Assembly: GCA_001839685.1 (NCBI GenBank)
Contig: MLAK01000134.1
Coordinates: 1 to 64,000 of the forward strand
Direction of reading: 5' to 3'
Length of the DNA stretch: 64,000 nucleotides
From: Tritrichomonas foetus
Taxonomy: Eukaryota > Parabasalia > Tritrichomonadida > Tritrichomonadidae
Shown: one piece after another, positions 1 through 10,087 of the stretch
Layout of the letters: each line of letters opens with the position of its first letter
Numbering within the stretch: the stretch's first letter is position 1
The notes under the pieces: generated by a model
The model's database searches: none
What the model was told of the DNA's origin: nothing
Seen by the model: only the letters and a program-made list of their open reading frames with translations
Program-made: the position numbers and the translations under genes

Positions 1-114
1 GGGGGACCACTTTGTAAACCTTTCATATAGGAGGAAATATATTCATTAGTACAAAATATTTCACCATTTATTTTCGGAACACAACGTACGTTAAAAATCT
101 TAAATAGCAGAAAT

Positions 115-273
115 TTAGATTTGATCTTCCGTATTTTCGCACTTCAAACAAGCATTAAATCTATCAAAGGCAGAAAATTCATTTATATCAGCTAGGTTTC
201 CATTAAAATCCCCACTCGCCATATCAATTACATATCTCAAAATCCACCAGAACTTTTCTATGTTTTTATTATA
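115..273 (-). pseudogene. Decayed 3' end of an unidentified protein gene
   Basis: Read on the minus strand this segment is open for 52 codons up to a TAA at its left end. The translation is protein-like rather than AT-driven: KFWWILRYVIDMASGDF near the start, an acidic and aromatic middle, and a CLKC pair near the C-terminus. An in-frame TGA lies just upstream at 274-276, and beyond it the same frame stays open for only about 30 more codons, so no intact gene can be drawn. I do not recognise the family. It could be the tail of a broken surface or housekeeping gene, or chance. Confidence 0.25.
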
Positions 274-1687
274 TCAACAAACAATGGAGGTGATCAATAC
301 TATAATTGGGAAGTAACAATAAAAGTTATCGGGCCATTTTTGAGAAATAAAATTTCACGAGAAGGATTCCTAATTTCCGGAAAACTAGAGACTATTTATA
401 ATATAATAGAGATATCAATTGTTTATTTTTTTTTCGTGAAATAATTTGCATTGGGGATTTTTTTGAGCCATCAAACTTATTCAATTCATAAGTAGTGCTT
501 TATAATCATAGTTTAATAAAAAAATAAAGCAGTTTTAAAATCCACTTTTTTTTAGTAAACGGTTGCTCGCACACTTCTCTCAAAACTCTACTTCAATAGA
601 TCCAAGTGAGAATCAATTTCACAAGACGAAAATCAAGAATATTAATAATATTTTCACTATTTCATTTTTAAGATTATTTTTCTTTTTTTCAATCATCATG
701 ATAATTTTAATTATATTGGGTTGTGGTTGCAAAAATGTGAATTTATTTCATTTAAATGTCATAAATCGTATGATATTTTTTATTTAAGTTCTAATGATTG
801 TTCTATAATAAGATTGTGTAATATAGATTATGTAATATATATATTATTTTCTTTCATAGTCCATATTTCATTTAAAGAATATGTTTTGATCAAATCAAGA
901 ATATCCTATTATTGCTGTGTAATTGTACCATTCAATCAAAATTGAAAACACTTCGGTGAATAATAATTTGATTTTGTTATCAACATAAATAAGTTCCCTA
1001 ATGCATAGCGAATAAGAAGCACATTAATCAATCATATATTTCCACTTCTAATTTTATTTTGTCTTATGTGAACATTATTAAATCAATCTCTAGTGTGATC
1101 ATTTCATATAAACAAGAAATGGCAGTGATGAGTGAAAAATATATTAAAATGGCATTGATACTTCCTCATTATTTCTCTTTCTAACAGATGCAAACTTTCA
1201 AATTATATAATACATAATTTCAAATCATATGATCTATTCAGAATTATTGTACATAAAACTAATGAAAGGAAGCAGGTTGTGATGAAAAGAGAAAAAAAAG
1301 TTTCCTTTAAATTTCAAAATGTTTCCATATCCAATTATTTATTCATGCTTAGCTACATGCTTATATATCATAAGTGATGGTTGCCTCATGAGATATGATC
1401 CTACAAATAATTATATACTTCTTGAAAGAACTGTTTTCTATTCTAAAATTGAAACATATATATTTAGAGTAAAATTGATTTACCGGTGGTTTCAGTAATT
1501 TGTTCTTAAATTTGCTTACTAAGTATCACTAGCATGCAGCTTTTTGAGTATATTTTTTCAGACAAAAGCGAATGTTTTGAAAGCATATTTGGTCAAAATT
1601 TTTTGAAATATTTAAAAGGATTGTGATATTGCCATTTATGAATACAAAAAGTTTAAAAACCAAATATTTGTTGAAAAAGTTTATCAG
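274..1687. other. AT-rich spacer upstream of the helical protein gene
   Basis: Short frames at 563-945 are composition-driven (Phe, Ile, Asn) and lack coding character. At 541-575 an inverted copy of the CCGTTTACT-type motif seen at 14.67 kb is present. Two AAAAAGTTT motifs lie at about 1645 and 1673, just before the next gene. Nothing else is recognised. Confidence 0.5.
1645..1684 (+). promoter_or_regulatory. Putative core promoter, AAAAAGTTT motifs plus initiator-like ATCAG
   Basis: Two AAAAAGTTT copies occur, the second (1673-1681) directly followed by ATCAG and the start codon at 1688. The spacing matches the very short 5' leaders known in trichomonads, whose initiator consensus is TCA(+1)Y(T/A). 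The function of the AAAAAGTT part is inferred from its recurrence in this window. Confidence 0.4.
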
Positions 1688-4600
1688 ATGAGGGAAATAC
1701 AAGAGACTTTCGATTTAATCCAAAAGGCACAACAGAAAGAATCTTCACAACGACAGATAATCTCAACTCTTCTCCATATCCAAAATAAAGTTAACAAAAG
1801 TAACTTTGGAACACAAGATTCATCCAATGATTCCTTTTTGCAGGCAATCTGGAACTTTTTCATGTTTTCAGCCAGTTTCCCGTCTCTCTCTGTTCAATTA
1901 GCAAGCGAGCGGGCTGCCATTATTTTTCTGTGCCGCATTTATCCGTTTTTTCCTTTTCAAATCGAAAACATTATCGCGTCTGAGGTAAAAAATGGTCCCG
2001 ACGGCCGCCAAGCAGCAATACTCGTCTCGTCTTTCGCATTCGTCGCACAGCGTCTGCCTTCAATGAGGCGCTCTGAGTTTTTCCATTTTTGTGAGCCAAT
2101 TCAGTCAATTATCGCATCAAAAACCCCGTTAATTTCGTCAATAGCATCCAATATCATTGAAAAATTAACGGTCGCCAGCCCCAAATGGCATCGAGACCTC
2201 CTTCGCAAGTTTTTGAAAAATGGAGTTGAAACTTTTCAAATGCGCGCAGTTGCATCAATTATTAAAAACGTTCCAGCCCTTTCCAAGGAGGCCTTTAGAA
2301 GTGGAAATTTGGCCATGATGGCTTTCATTCTCGCTGGTAATCCAAAATTGAAAATTTCAAAATCATTTGATATCTCTGCTGTCCTAGAGGAAGCTTCATC
2401 TCTGCAGTGCAGTGGATCAAGCCTTGATGATTGCCTCACCATTCTTTCGAGGGCCCACCGAATCAAAACTAAGTTTCTCATTAAAAATCAAGAAAAATCT
2501 CAAACCAACAAAGAAATAAACAAAGAGATGAATGAAGAGAATTTTGTTGAATTTTCAATGAAAAACATACGAAAAAAGATTCCACTTTTGCGATTAGTTG
2601 ATAGACCTGCCTTTTATTTGTTTGATGGAATTCCTTTGGACATTCTTCTCCCCAAAAAAAGTGATGGTGTTCTCATTTTAACTGCAAAATTCAAAAAATT
2701 GTCTTTACTTGCAAATCAGAAATATTCCAATAAGATTTTTCCAATTTTTAGAGACTTTCTCCTCACTTCGCCAGAGGAGCTTGCATCACCATGCATGCAG
2801 GCTCTTTCAGAGTGTATAAACTCTTTTTCAGGTCATCCAGATTTCCCAGAATTCATCAAGCAAATAATTCAGCCAATTCTATATCAATTTCCAACTAACG
2901 ATGAAATTTTATGTGAAAATTGTCTGAATAAGAATTTAACATTCGATTTTTTAGAGAAAAAAGTGTCATGGTTGATGATTGTTGATGTCTGCAACATCAT
3001 TGCTGCACTAAATCCATGTCATTTAACCCATCTTGGTGGTTTGAAGAATATTGTTGCTTCAATAACCAATTACATAACTTCACCAAACGTAAAACTCTCT
3101 AAAGCAGCGAGTGATGCAATTTTTGGTATTACAAGAATTGGAAACTGTGATGCAATTCTGAATGAAATTTTTTCTCTTTTTGACAACTTTTCACCGGTTT
3201 CTGTCACACGAACTCTTTCACTTATAACTCGCCTTGTCGAAAGGAATGGAATCTATAACATCTTAGATGGCTTTCTCTGCCTTGCAGAAGAGGCGGTTCA
3301 ACTTTTTGATGATAATTTGGCTGTTCTATCAGCAACTTTCAAGTTTGCTGCCACTCTACGTCTTCGAGACGCAAAAATGCGAATGAAGAATCTTTTTAAT
3401 TCCGCTATTCTCATTCTTTCCGCACATACAAAATACTTTACTGGCCAGCTACCTCAACAAATTCAATTTTCTTCGGTAAATGAAGAACGTTTTAATAGAT
3501 TTTTGTTTTTAATTGAAGAAGAAATTTCTTCTCAAGAAGCAGAAAAAATCACTTTTGATGTTGCATATTCAGCTTTTGAGTTTCTCCGCACTTATCCTGA
3601 TTGTGACTGTGAATTTGGTGATGAAAATGGAAATGGAATTGCTTTTTGGCTTTGCGATGACCTTATCAAAATATTTCCTGCTTCAGTTTCCGAATATTCC
3701 GTTCGAAATCCAGGATTTGATGCTCTTTCTGTATTTTGGAAAGGATTTAATTATTTCAGTACAGTGAAAGATGTAGAAATTGGTGCGATTTGGTGTCGTG
3801 CCTGTCTTGAATCACATAATTCTATTCAAGGAAAAGAAAGCTCTTTTAGTCAACTTTTTTCTTTAATTTCATCTGATTCTGTTTCCTCGATGAATACTGA
3901 CTCTCTAGAGAACCAAGAAACAAGGAATAGTGAATATCAAAATTATGAAAAAGTGAGTTTGGTAATTGAAAACATGGCTGAATTTTCGTTTGATCACCCA
4001 GGAAAAGTTTCTCATAGTTGTTTGAATACGTTTGCACTTTTTTTAATGAAATCTCCGAAATTTCGTCCCAAATTGAGAAAATTTATGAATTCATTTGAGG
4101 ATCTGCAGCATGAAACTTTGATGTCCTTTTTATTTAACGCCGACAAAATGTCATTTCTGGAAACTTTCCCTGATGAAGATGAAGGACAATACATGGAATT
4201 GGACGATTACACTTCTGAATCCGATGATTCATCTGATTTTAGCGAAAACGATGAAAGTTTTGGAGATAATTTCACATTCATAAGTGTTAGTCAGGAAAAG
4301 CTCCTAGATTTTAGTGATGAAAATGAATATTTATTGATGACTCGTTTGAAATTTAGTCATTTTTGTAATATCACAAATGAAAATATTTCCACAATTATTA
4401 AAAAGGTGAAATTATCCAAGTCAACTGTGAATACTCAAGAACTTTTACTACTTCTTGCAATTTTTTGCCTCAGAAATGAATTTTACATCAAAAGAAAATT
4501 TGATGGCATTTGCCAAAAAATAATTGAATTAGATAAAGAACATGCTTCAATTTTCTTTCATCTTCATGATAGTTTTGGTTTGGGCGTCCACGAATCACTT

Positions 4601-5734
4601 TCTCTTGCATCATTTGATGTCATGGCAGACTCTATTCTCACCAAAGAAAAAATTAAGCGCACAGATCTCATCAAAATTCTTCAAACTTTTTCCAAATTTC
4701 CGTCTCATTTTTTCGGTCACAAAAACCATGTAAACAAAGGACATGAATCAAAAAATGAAAAAATAGAAATAAAAAATGAAATTGATCAGAAAATTCAACA
4801 GAAACTCCTTTCACTTGCACTCATTGCAATCACAAAAGCCGAAGAAAATCTGAAAAAACTTCATCTTGCGTTGACACTTTTTGCTTGTGTTGTTTCTGCT
4901 TTTCCTGTTGTTGATGAGATTACGGCTTCACAATTTGCTTCTCTTTTCCTTGAAAATGTTGATCGTCTCCCTGAAGATGCTTCAAACCGCTGCCTACGTG
5001 ATTTGGCATCCAAAATTAATGAATCAAACGAAAGCCGAGTCAGAGCAGCAATATCAAGCGCAAATCGAAAACAAATCGAATTTATTTCTCCTTCAGGAGT
5101 AGCACTTCTATCTGCAAATGTTCGCCTTCTTCCTTCTCTTGAAAATTTTGATTCACTTCCTTATGTAGAATCTCTTCTTTCCCCTCGTAGTGTTCCTTCT
5201 TTCTTTTGTCGAGGTGCAAATTTCATCTTGGAACTTGTCAAACGAGCTGAATTTTCTTCTTCTTCTTCTTTTCTTTCATCACAACTTCGAACTTCTGCTC
5301 AACTTCTTCTTGATGCGCGGAAAGAACTTGACGATTCATTTTTACCACCTTCAATGATTTTAACTTTTCCTGTAATAGCTTCAACAATGCGGACTGGTGG
5401 AGTTCGAGCGAATGGTGAAGTTAATTATTATTTCTACAAAGTTTTATCATTTCTTATTTTGACACAATATGAAAATCAGAATGAATCACCGACTTCACCT
5501 TTTGTTAAGGCTGTTGAATCGTTTTTAGTGAGTCATGAAAGTGCTGAATTTGAAACACAAGCAAAATTTTCTTTCTTTGCTTCCTTCATAAGATGTTTCA
5601 CACAACAAACATCTGGATTTAAAAAACTGAAGCATCACATCATTAATATTTTGCCTCTCTCAATTTCTTCAAACGCACGTGAAATGTATTCACAATCTCT
5701 TCTAGAATTGAAACGCATTGAGAATTCCAAATAA
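1688..5734 (+). CDS. Large alpha-helical (HEAT/ARM-like) protein, function unknown
   Basis: A 1348-residue intronless gene starting at an ATG 7 bp after a promoter-like AAAAAGTTTATC. The protein is almost entirely helix-forming, with regularly spaced hydrophobic helices resembling HEAT/ARM solenoids such as karyopherins or other scaffolds, but I see no diagnostic motif. A short Lys/Glu-rich low-complexity insert lies near residues 265-285. A strongly acidic, Asp/Ser-rich loop lies near residues 825-865. There is no signal peptide and no membrane segment, so it is probably cytosolic or nuclear. The first quarter is richer in GC than the rest. Family assignment would need profile searching; the solenoid idea is inference from composition. 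Confidence 0.85.
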   Translation: MREIQETFDLIQKAQQKESSQRQIISTLLHIQNKVNKSNFGTQDSSNDSFLQAIWNFFMFSASFPSLSVQLASERAAIIFLCRIYPFFPFQIENIIASEVKNGPDGRQAAILVSSFAFVAQRLPSMRRSEFFHFCEPIQSIIASKTPLISSIASNIIEKLTVASPKWHRDLLRKFLKNGVETFQMRAVASIIKNVPALSKEAFRSGNLAMMAFILAGNPKLKISKSFDISAVLEEASSLQCSGSSLDDCLTILSRAHRIKTKFLIKNQEKSQTNKEINKEMNEENFVEFSMKNIRKKIPLLRLVDRPAFYLFDGIPLDILLPKKSDGVLILTAKFKKLSLLANQKYSNKIFPIFRDFLLTSPEELASPCMQALSECINSFSGHPDFPEFIKQIIQPILYQFPTNDEILCENCLNKNLTFDFLEKKVSWLMIVDVCNIIAALNPCHLTHLGGLKNIVASITNYITSPNVKLSKAASDAIFGITRIGNCDAILNEIFSLFDNFSPVSVTRTLSLITRLVERNGIYNILDGFLCLAEEAVQLFDDNLAVLSATFKFAATLRLRDAKMRMKNLFNSAILILSAHTKYFTGQLPQQIQFSSVNEERFNRFLFLIEEEISSQEAEKITFDVAYSAFEFLRTYPDCDCEFGDENGNGIAFWLCDDLIKIFPASVSEYSVRNPGFDALSVFWKGFNYFSTVKDVEIGAIWCRACLESHNSIQGKESSFSQLFSLISSDSVSSMNTDSLENQETRNSEYQNYEKVSLVIENMAEFSFDHPGKVSHSCLNTFALFLMKSPKFRPKLRKFMNSFEDLQHETLMSFLFNADKMSFLETFPDEDEGQYMELDDYTSESDDSSDFSENDESFGDNFTFISVSQEKLLDFSDENEYLLMTRLKFSHFCNITNENISTIIKKVKLSKSTVNTQELLLLLAIFCLRNEFYIKRKFDGICQKIIELDKEHASIFFHLHDSFGLGVHESLSLASFDVMADSILTKEKIKRTDLIKILQTFSKFPSHFFGHKNHVNKGHESKNEKIEIKNEIDQKIQQKLLSLALIAITKAEENLKKLHLALTLFACVVSAFPVVDEITASQFASLFLENVDRLPEDASNRCLRDLASKINESNESRVRAAISSANRKQIEFISPSGVALLSANVRLLPSLENFDSLPYVESLLSPRSVPSFFCRGANFILELVKRAEFSSSSSFLSSQLRTSAQLLLDARKELDDSFLPPSMILTFPVIASTMRTGGVRANGEVNYYFYKVLSFLILTQYENQNESPTSPFVKAVESFLVSHESAEFETQAKFSFFASFIRCFTQQTSGFKKLKHHIINILPLSISSNAREMYSQSLLELKRIENSK

Positions 5735-6286
5735 TCAAATCTGATAAGCTCATTGTTTGTAAATATAAAACCAATAATATTTTTTTTTATTTTCTAAAAT
5801 AGAATTTATACATTTGTTTATATAAGCATTTCATTAAAGATGTTAATAAAATCTGTATACATGTGAATGCTTACAGTAAAATGATACATCACTGATTGCA
5901 AGATAATATTCTTTCAGTGTGATTGTCATTTTTTAATTATCAACATATCATTTTTTTATTGTAGTTTTGAACAATATGTTGAATTTATTTATATCAGTAT
6001 TCGTTTTGAATTGTTGCATCCCTTAAGAAAATGAGTACCAAAGTCTGTATCTTTATCGCATGTCTCAATTATAACAAAATATTTCATTTTGAAAGAGAAT
6101 ATACCTAAAATTCCTTGAACATCGAAGAAAAACATAAAATGAAGTATATTCTAATGTGTAATTCTTTATTCAAAAAGAAATTCAGTTGCAAGTTGGAGAA
6201 GGATATCCCCTTCAAAGATAACAACTTTTAGAAATGGTATGTAATTGAAAATGATGAAAATTAAGCAAATGAAAAATAATATAATA
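5735..6286. other. AT-rich spacer, left flank of the transposon
   Basis: No gene is recognised. The last two bases (TA, 6285-6286) are the left target-site duplication of the transposon. A 30-codon frame at 6139-6231 is too short to support. Confidence 0.5.
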
Positions 6287-6336
6287 CAGTCACTTCAAAA
6301 ACTGTGTCTTACTAAAAAAAGTATGTCCCACTTTTT
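6287..6336 (+). repeat. Left terminal inverted repeat of the transposon
   Basis: It pairs with 8302-8351. The outermost 22 bases are identical. The inner part carries TATGTCCCACTTTT, matching the right end. Confidence 0.92.
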
Positions 6337-6378
6337 TATGTACGTTTAGAATTTTTTATTTTTTTCTCTCTAGTTTTG

Positions 6379-7866
6379 ATGACGAGAAAATATGCTGACT
6401 CTCTTTCAATTGATGATTTAGCAAGAGCAGCCCATGAGCTTCTTGGACCACGGTATGCAAGCACCCTCAAAGGACATAACGAGCTTCGGAATTGTGATCA
6501 TCGATATCAACAAATATCACAAATTTTTGAGATATTTAATAATTTCGAAGACATTATTTCAGCCAAAAGGCATGTCATCACATTATTTGGAATTAGCAGA
6601 AAAATTTTTTCTCGAAGTCTTCAACAGTCCCAAAAAGACATGAAAAAAGATGGAAGACCTAAAATTTTAACTTCAGATCAGGAAAATGCAATTATTAACC
6701 AAATTCGAACAAATGCAGTATCGTCACATCCTTTATCTCAATGTGAAGTTTTAGACTTTGCTTTAGAAAATTTTGAAATAGCGCTATCCTATTCATGGTT
6801 ACATTCTTTTATCAAAAGGCACAAAAGTGAAGTGATAAAAGCTACAGCTTCACCACAAGACTCTGCTCGCTTATTAATAAGACCTTCTACAATAACTGAT
6901 TATATTGATATATTAAAGAAAGAAGTGGCAGGTATTTGCATGGACCTGATATACAATTTTGATGAAATGGGAACATCCGAAAGGCATGAATCAAAAGTCA
7001 AAGATGTTTTAATTCCAGCCGATATGAAAGGTCAAACCATTCATTACTCCATTAAAAGAAACCAAAAAAACATAACGCTTGTGGCATGCATTAATGGAGG
7101 CGGGGATACCGTAATGCCACTTATAGTTGATCACAGATTAAAAATTCAACCTGAAGTTACTTCATCTGGTCTCCGGCTTGATGAAGATGTCATGATTAGA
7201 AGTTCAGAATCGGGTTTTGTCAACGAGGAGCTAATTATTGAATGGCTAAACAAAAGTGTTTTTAAACATATTAACGCTTCAAGGGAATGTTTAAACGATA
7301 TGGATCTTCCCGCCATAATGTTTTCTGACAATTGCTCCGCTCATACGACAGAAAGAATAAAGCAGATTTTTGCAGAAAATTTGGTAAAATTAATAACATT
7401 CCCGAGTAATTCCACTGGACTCTTTCAAATGTTAGATTTAGTAACATTTGGTATTTTAAAACGACGTAAAAAAGGTATTAAAACAGAATTCAAACAAAAT
7501 TCTCAAGCTGATATAATAAATAAACTCATTCAGGCTTTTGAACAAGCAACAACAGGAAACACCAATCGTAAAGCTTTCTCGAGGGCTGGAATAAGACCAT
7601 CAACTACTAAATATCCATATGTTGCAATTATTGACGAAAAAGTACTCCTTGAATCAAAAAGTGTTAAAGAGATTTTTAAAAAATTTGAAGATTCAGAATT
7701 ACCAGAAGCCAATAACAAAACAGTTGAATTTGGCTTTATAAACAAAGAATACTATGAAATAGAATTTCAAAAAAGGCAGATAGCACGTGAAAAAGCCAGA
7801 ATGAAAAAGTCAACATGCATGAAATATCGCATAAAACCAAAAATACCTAAACTTGATAAAAAATGA
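6379..7866 (+). CDS. DDE transposase, pogo/Tigger-like (CENP-B-type HTH, DD35D)
   Basis: A 495-residue transposase that would cut and paste the surrounding element. The first ATG is at 6379; an in-frame TTG lies just before it. The N-terminal part holds helix-turn-helix DNA-binding segments, including GRPKILTSDQENAII near residue 92, typical of CENP-B/pogo transposases. The RNase-H-fold catalytic triad is visible: Asp195 (in YNFDEMG), Asp317 (in FSDNCSAH) and Asp353 (in FQMLDLVTFG), with 35 residues between the last two. The C-terminus is Lys/Arg-rich. No frameshift or stop is present, so activity is plausible. The Asp triad with 35-residue spacing fits pogo-like rather than the DD34D mariners known from Trichomonas. 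Confidence 0.93.
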   Translation: MTRKYADSLSIDDLARAAHELLGPRYASTLKGHNELRNCDHRYQQISQIFEIFNNFEDIISAKRHVITLFGISRKIFSRSLQQSQKDMKKDGRPKILTSDQENAIINQIRTNAVSSHPLSQCEVLDFALENFEIALSYSWLHSFIKRHKSEVIKATASPQDSARLLIRPSTITDYIDILKKEVAGICMDLIYNFDEMGTSERHESKVKDVLIPADMKGQTIHYSIKRNQKNITLVACINGGGDTVMPLIVDHRLKIQPEVTSSGLRLDEDVMIRSSESGFVNEELIIEWLNKSVFKHINASRECLNDMDLPAIMFSDNCSAHTTERIKQIFAENLVKLITFPSNSTGLFQMLDLVTFGILKRRKKGIKTEFKQNSQADIINKLIQAFEQATTGNTNRKAFSRAGIRPSTTKYPYVAIIDEKVLLESKSVKEIFKKFEDSELPEANNKTVEFGFINKEYYEIEFQKRQIAREKARMKKSTCMKYRIKPKIPKLDKK

Positions 7867-8301
7867 TGAAACCTTTAACTTTACTAACATGCCACAGTGC
7901 ATTTAATATAGTGGGAATGGTTCTTTCTTTGTGAACTTAAAATTAATTTATCAACTTTTATTTATTTATGCTTTAATTATAGATTTGAACGATGCTGCGA
8001 CATTTTTTTTTAATAAATGGCCAAATTACCACCTTTTAATATTTTTAGTATCCTTTTAATGAAATAAAATTAATGTAATCATAAAATAAAGTATTATGGC
8101 TATATTTAAATAATGAAATTAAAAAATTTTAAAAAATTGTAAAATTACATATTCTTAACTTTCATTTTTTTTTTCCAAGATTTACCTTATATACATGAAG
8201 TTAGAATATAAATAAAATAGTTATGCCATGTAAAATAGTTTAAAACAACAATGGAGTGAAAATTGAAAGCTTTTCAGACATCAAAAAAAAAATTACTTTT
8301 C

Positions 8302-8351
8302 TAAAAGTGGGACATACTTTTTTAAGTGGGACACAGTTTTTGAAGTGACTG
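8302..8351 (-). repeat. Right terminal inverted repeat of the transposon
   Basis: Reverse complement of the left end, carrying two intact GTGGGACA words (8308-8315 and 8327-8334) in direct orientation. It is followed by the TA duplication at 8352-8353. Confidence 0.92.
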
Positions 8352-8365
8352 TATATATAAATATA

Positions 8366-8523
8366 GAGAAAGCCAATGATGTTTATAAAGCAACATCTCC
8401 TTGCTTGGTTGTTGTGTAACACCTACAATGGCACCAATCACGATAACACCACAAACAAGACCAGTCGAAAGATGCATGTCAGCACTTATGAATTCTGTCT
8501 CAAATACTGTTCAGAACACTTGA
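8366..8523. pseudogene. GC-richer coding-like island beside the transposon, strand uncertain
   Basis: This stretch is clearly richer in GC than its surroundings. Read plus, a frame giving EKANDVYKATSPCLVVV ends at 8446, and another gives TPTMAPITITPQTRPVERC and ends at TGA (8521-8523). Read minus, one frame gives LSTGLVCGVIVIGAIVGV, which resembles a membrane anchor of a surface protein. No version is an intact gene. It is probably the remnant of a gene next to which, or into which, the element inserted. Confidence 0.25.
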
Positions 8524-8581
8524 AATTTGATGTTTTTCTTTTCTTTTAACTCTTTCATTTCTTTCGTTTTTTTGGAAATGT

Positions 8582-8632
8582 GTTATTATTATTATTATTA
8601 TTGTTATTGTTATTGTTATTATTATTGTTGTT
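8582..8632 (+). repeat. TTA/TTG trinucleotide microsatellite
   Basis: About 17 consecutive units of TTA interspersed with TTG, in non-coding DNA. Confidence 0.85.
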
Positions 8633-9782
8633 TTTTATGTTAATTTATAGATAAATAAAACTTGTTTTTACTTGAATTTAAACTCGTTTTAGATATTTTT
8701 ATTTTATTTTCGCGCAATTGGATTTGGTTATAGAGAAACTAAACACATTTAATGCAATGAATTTCTTTTGGTAATCATTCTTATTTTCTAATAATTGAAC
8801 ATCTTTTAATCAAAAGAAAAATAACAAAACTTTATGAAATGCAAAAAAATCGATTGATCTGACTATCATATACAAAAGATAAAATAAAATCTAAAATTTA
8901 ATGATAAAGCCTTGTTACATAAATATTTAGCATATATGTAGATTTTTATACGAATTATGATTTCAAAAGAACACTCGACACCATATTGTATGTCACGTAG
9001 AGGATTAAACACTATGAATATTTAAAGATAGCATTCCAATTGGGAAGGTGAAAGACCGCATTGTGCAGCAAAAGGCCTCGGAAGATCGTTTTGTGAAAGT
9101 TTTTACTTTTTTGAGAAATCCTGAAGACTTATTTAAGGCGCTTGATGATAATTAAAACATATAGACCAAATATGCAACTTCACAATTACCACTTCAGGAT
9201 CAAATTTGATAATTTCCATCGATTCGCGAATAATTTTGAATGAATATAATAATAATAACTAAACTACTTTCAACAATTCGGGATTTTTACTTTTTTTGTA
9301 TTTTTTAGTCGCACTTCATTATATATTTTAGAGTGAAATGGAAATATGTATAGTATGAATAAATATATATCATTCCCCATTATTTTAATCAATATTACTG
9401 GACTAAGAAGGATGATTTTTGTTCAATGTCAGATTTTCTGAGTGATGTATACATTAAAAAATGTCAATAACAAAAGGCTTTGAATACCTTCCAGAAAATT
9501 GGAAATTGAGTATTCAAACTATTTTAAAACATAAAACAACACCAGGACAATCTGTTTTATTGTTTCCAAAGTTCAAAAACAAATAGTATATTTTTATTTT
9601 ATATGGAACAAACAAAACCCAAAAGAAGCGACACATACTGGCTCTACAAGGATAAATAAGGTAATAAATACTTTCCTAGAAACAAAAATGATACCAGAAT
9701 CCGCAGTAGACCGAATACATTCACTCCTGAGATGAAAACTTTTTTTTCGAAATCGACTTCATTTGGGTTTTTTACATTGTAG

Positions 9783-10087
9783 TGTCAGTACCAAGCTTTT
9801 TCTGCGCCATACAACTCACAGCAAAATTTTGTTCAATCTCCTTTTGAAGGTCCCATTTTATCGTACAATGACATGATTTCAGTTCCACTCATTGACTTTC
9901 AGAACTAATCAGTAATATCACAACAACGAATGTATTTAGTAAAGATGAAGAAATTATATTATTGGCAGTCTTTGAAATTGGACCAAAATGGAAAATTATT
10001 AAGAAAAGACTACAAGGAAGATCAGCAGGTGATATCAAAAATCACTATATTAAATCAATGAAGAAGCAAATTAGCGCGAAAAGCTAA
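9783..10087 (+). pseudogene. Broken Myb-like DNA-binding protein gene
   Basis: From about 9899 to 10087 one frame encodes a single Myb/SANT repeat: VFSKDEEIILLAVFEIGPKW, then KKRLQGR, then IKNHYIKSMKKQ, with the expected F/W spacing, a GR turn and an IKNHY recognition helix, ending at TAA. This frame has no upstream ATG and is stopped at 9893-9895. Immediately upstream, another frame (9783-9908) gives a protein-like Gln/Pro/Ser-rich stretch containing QAFSAPYNSQQNFVQSP, which could be the N-terminal part of the same gene in a shifted phase. Myb proteins are a large transcription-factor family in trichomonads. I read this as a frameshifted pseudogene or a sequencing error. Confidence 0.5.

Larger units (their letters stand above)
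6287..8351 (+). mobile_element. Complete pogo/mariner-type DNA transposon with terminal inverted repeats
   Basis: The element is about 2.07 kb. Both ends begin CAGTCACTTCAAAAACTGTG read inward. The inverted repeats continue for about 48 bp with only a few mismatches, around GTCTTACT on the left versus GTCCCACT on the right. TA is duplicated on each side (6285-6286 and 8352-8353), the hallmark of Tc1/mariner/pogo insertion. Each end carries two direct copies of a GTCCCACTT-like word (the outer left copy is mutated), probably a doubled transposase-binding site. An intact transposase gene occupies the middle. Near-identical ends and an open gene imply recent, possibly current, mobility. Confidence 0.93.

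Noticed and set aside
6300..8350. Classifying the element as a mariner like the one described in Trichomonas
   Set aside because: The Asp triad with 35-residue spacing, CENP-B-type HTH and LD..FG end favour pogo/Tigger over DD34D mariner.
8582..8632. Possible CRISPR-like or telomeric repeat
   Set aside because: It is a plain TTA/TTG microsatellite without spacers or a terminal position.
9895..9912. Intron 3' end (ACTAATCAG) that would repair the Myb frame
   Set aside because: It lacks the conserved trichomonad ACTAACACACAG branch/acceptor, and no GTATGT donor is found at a suitable place.
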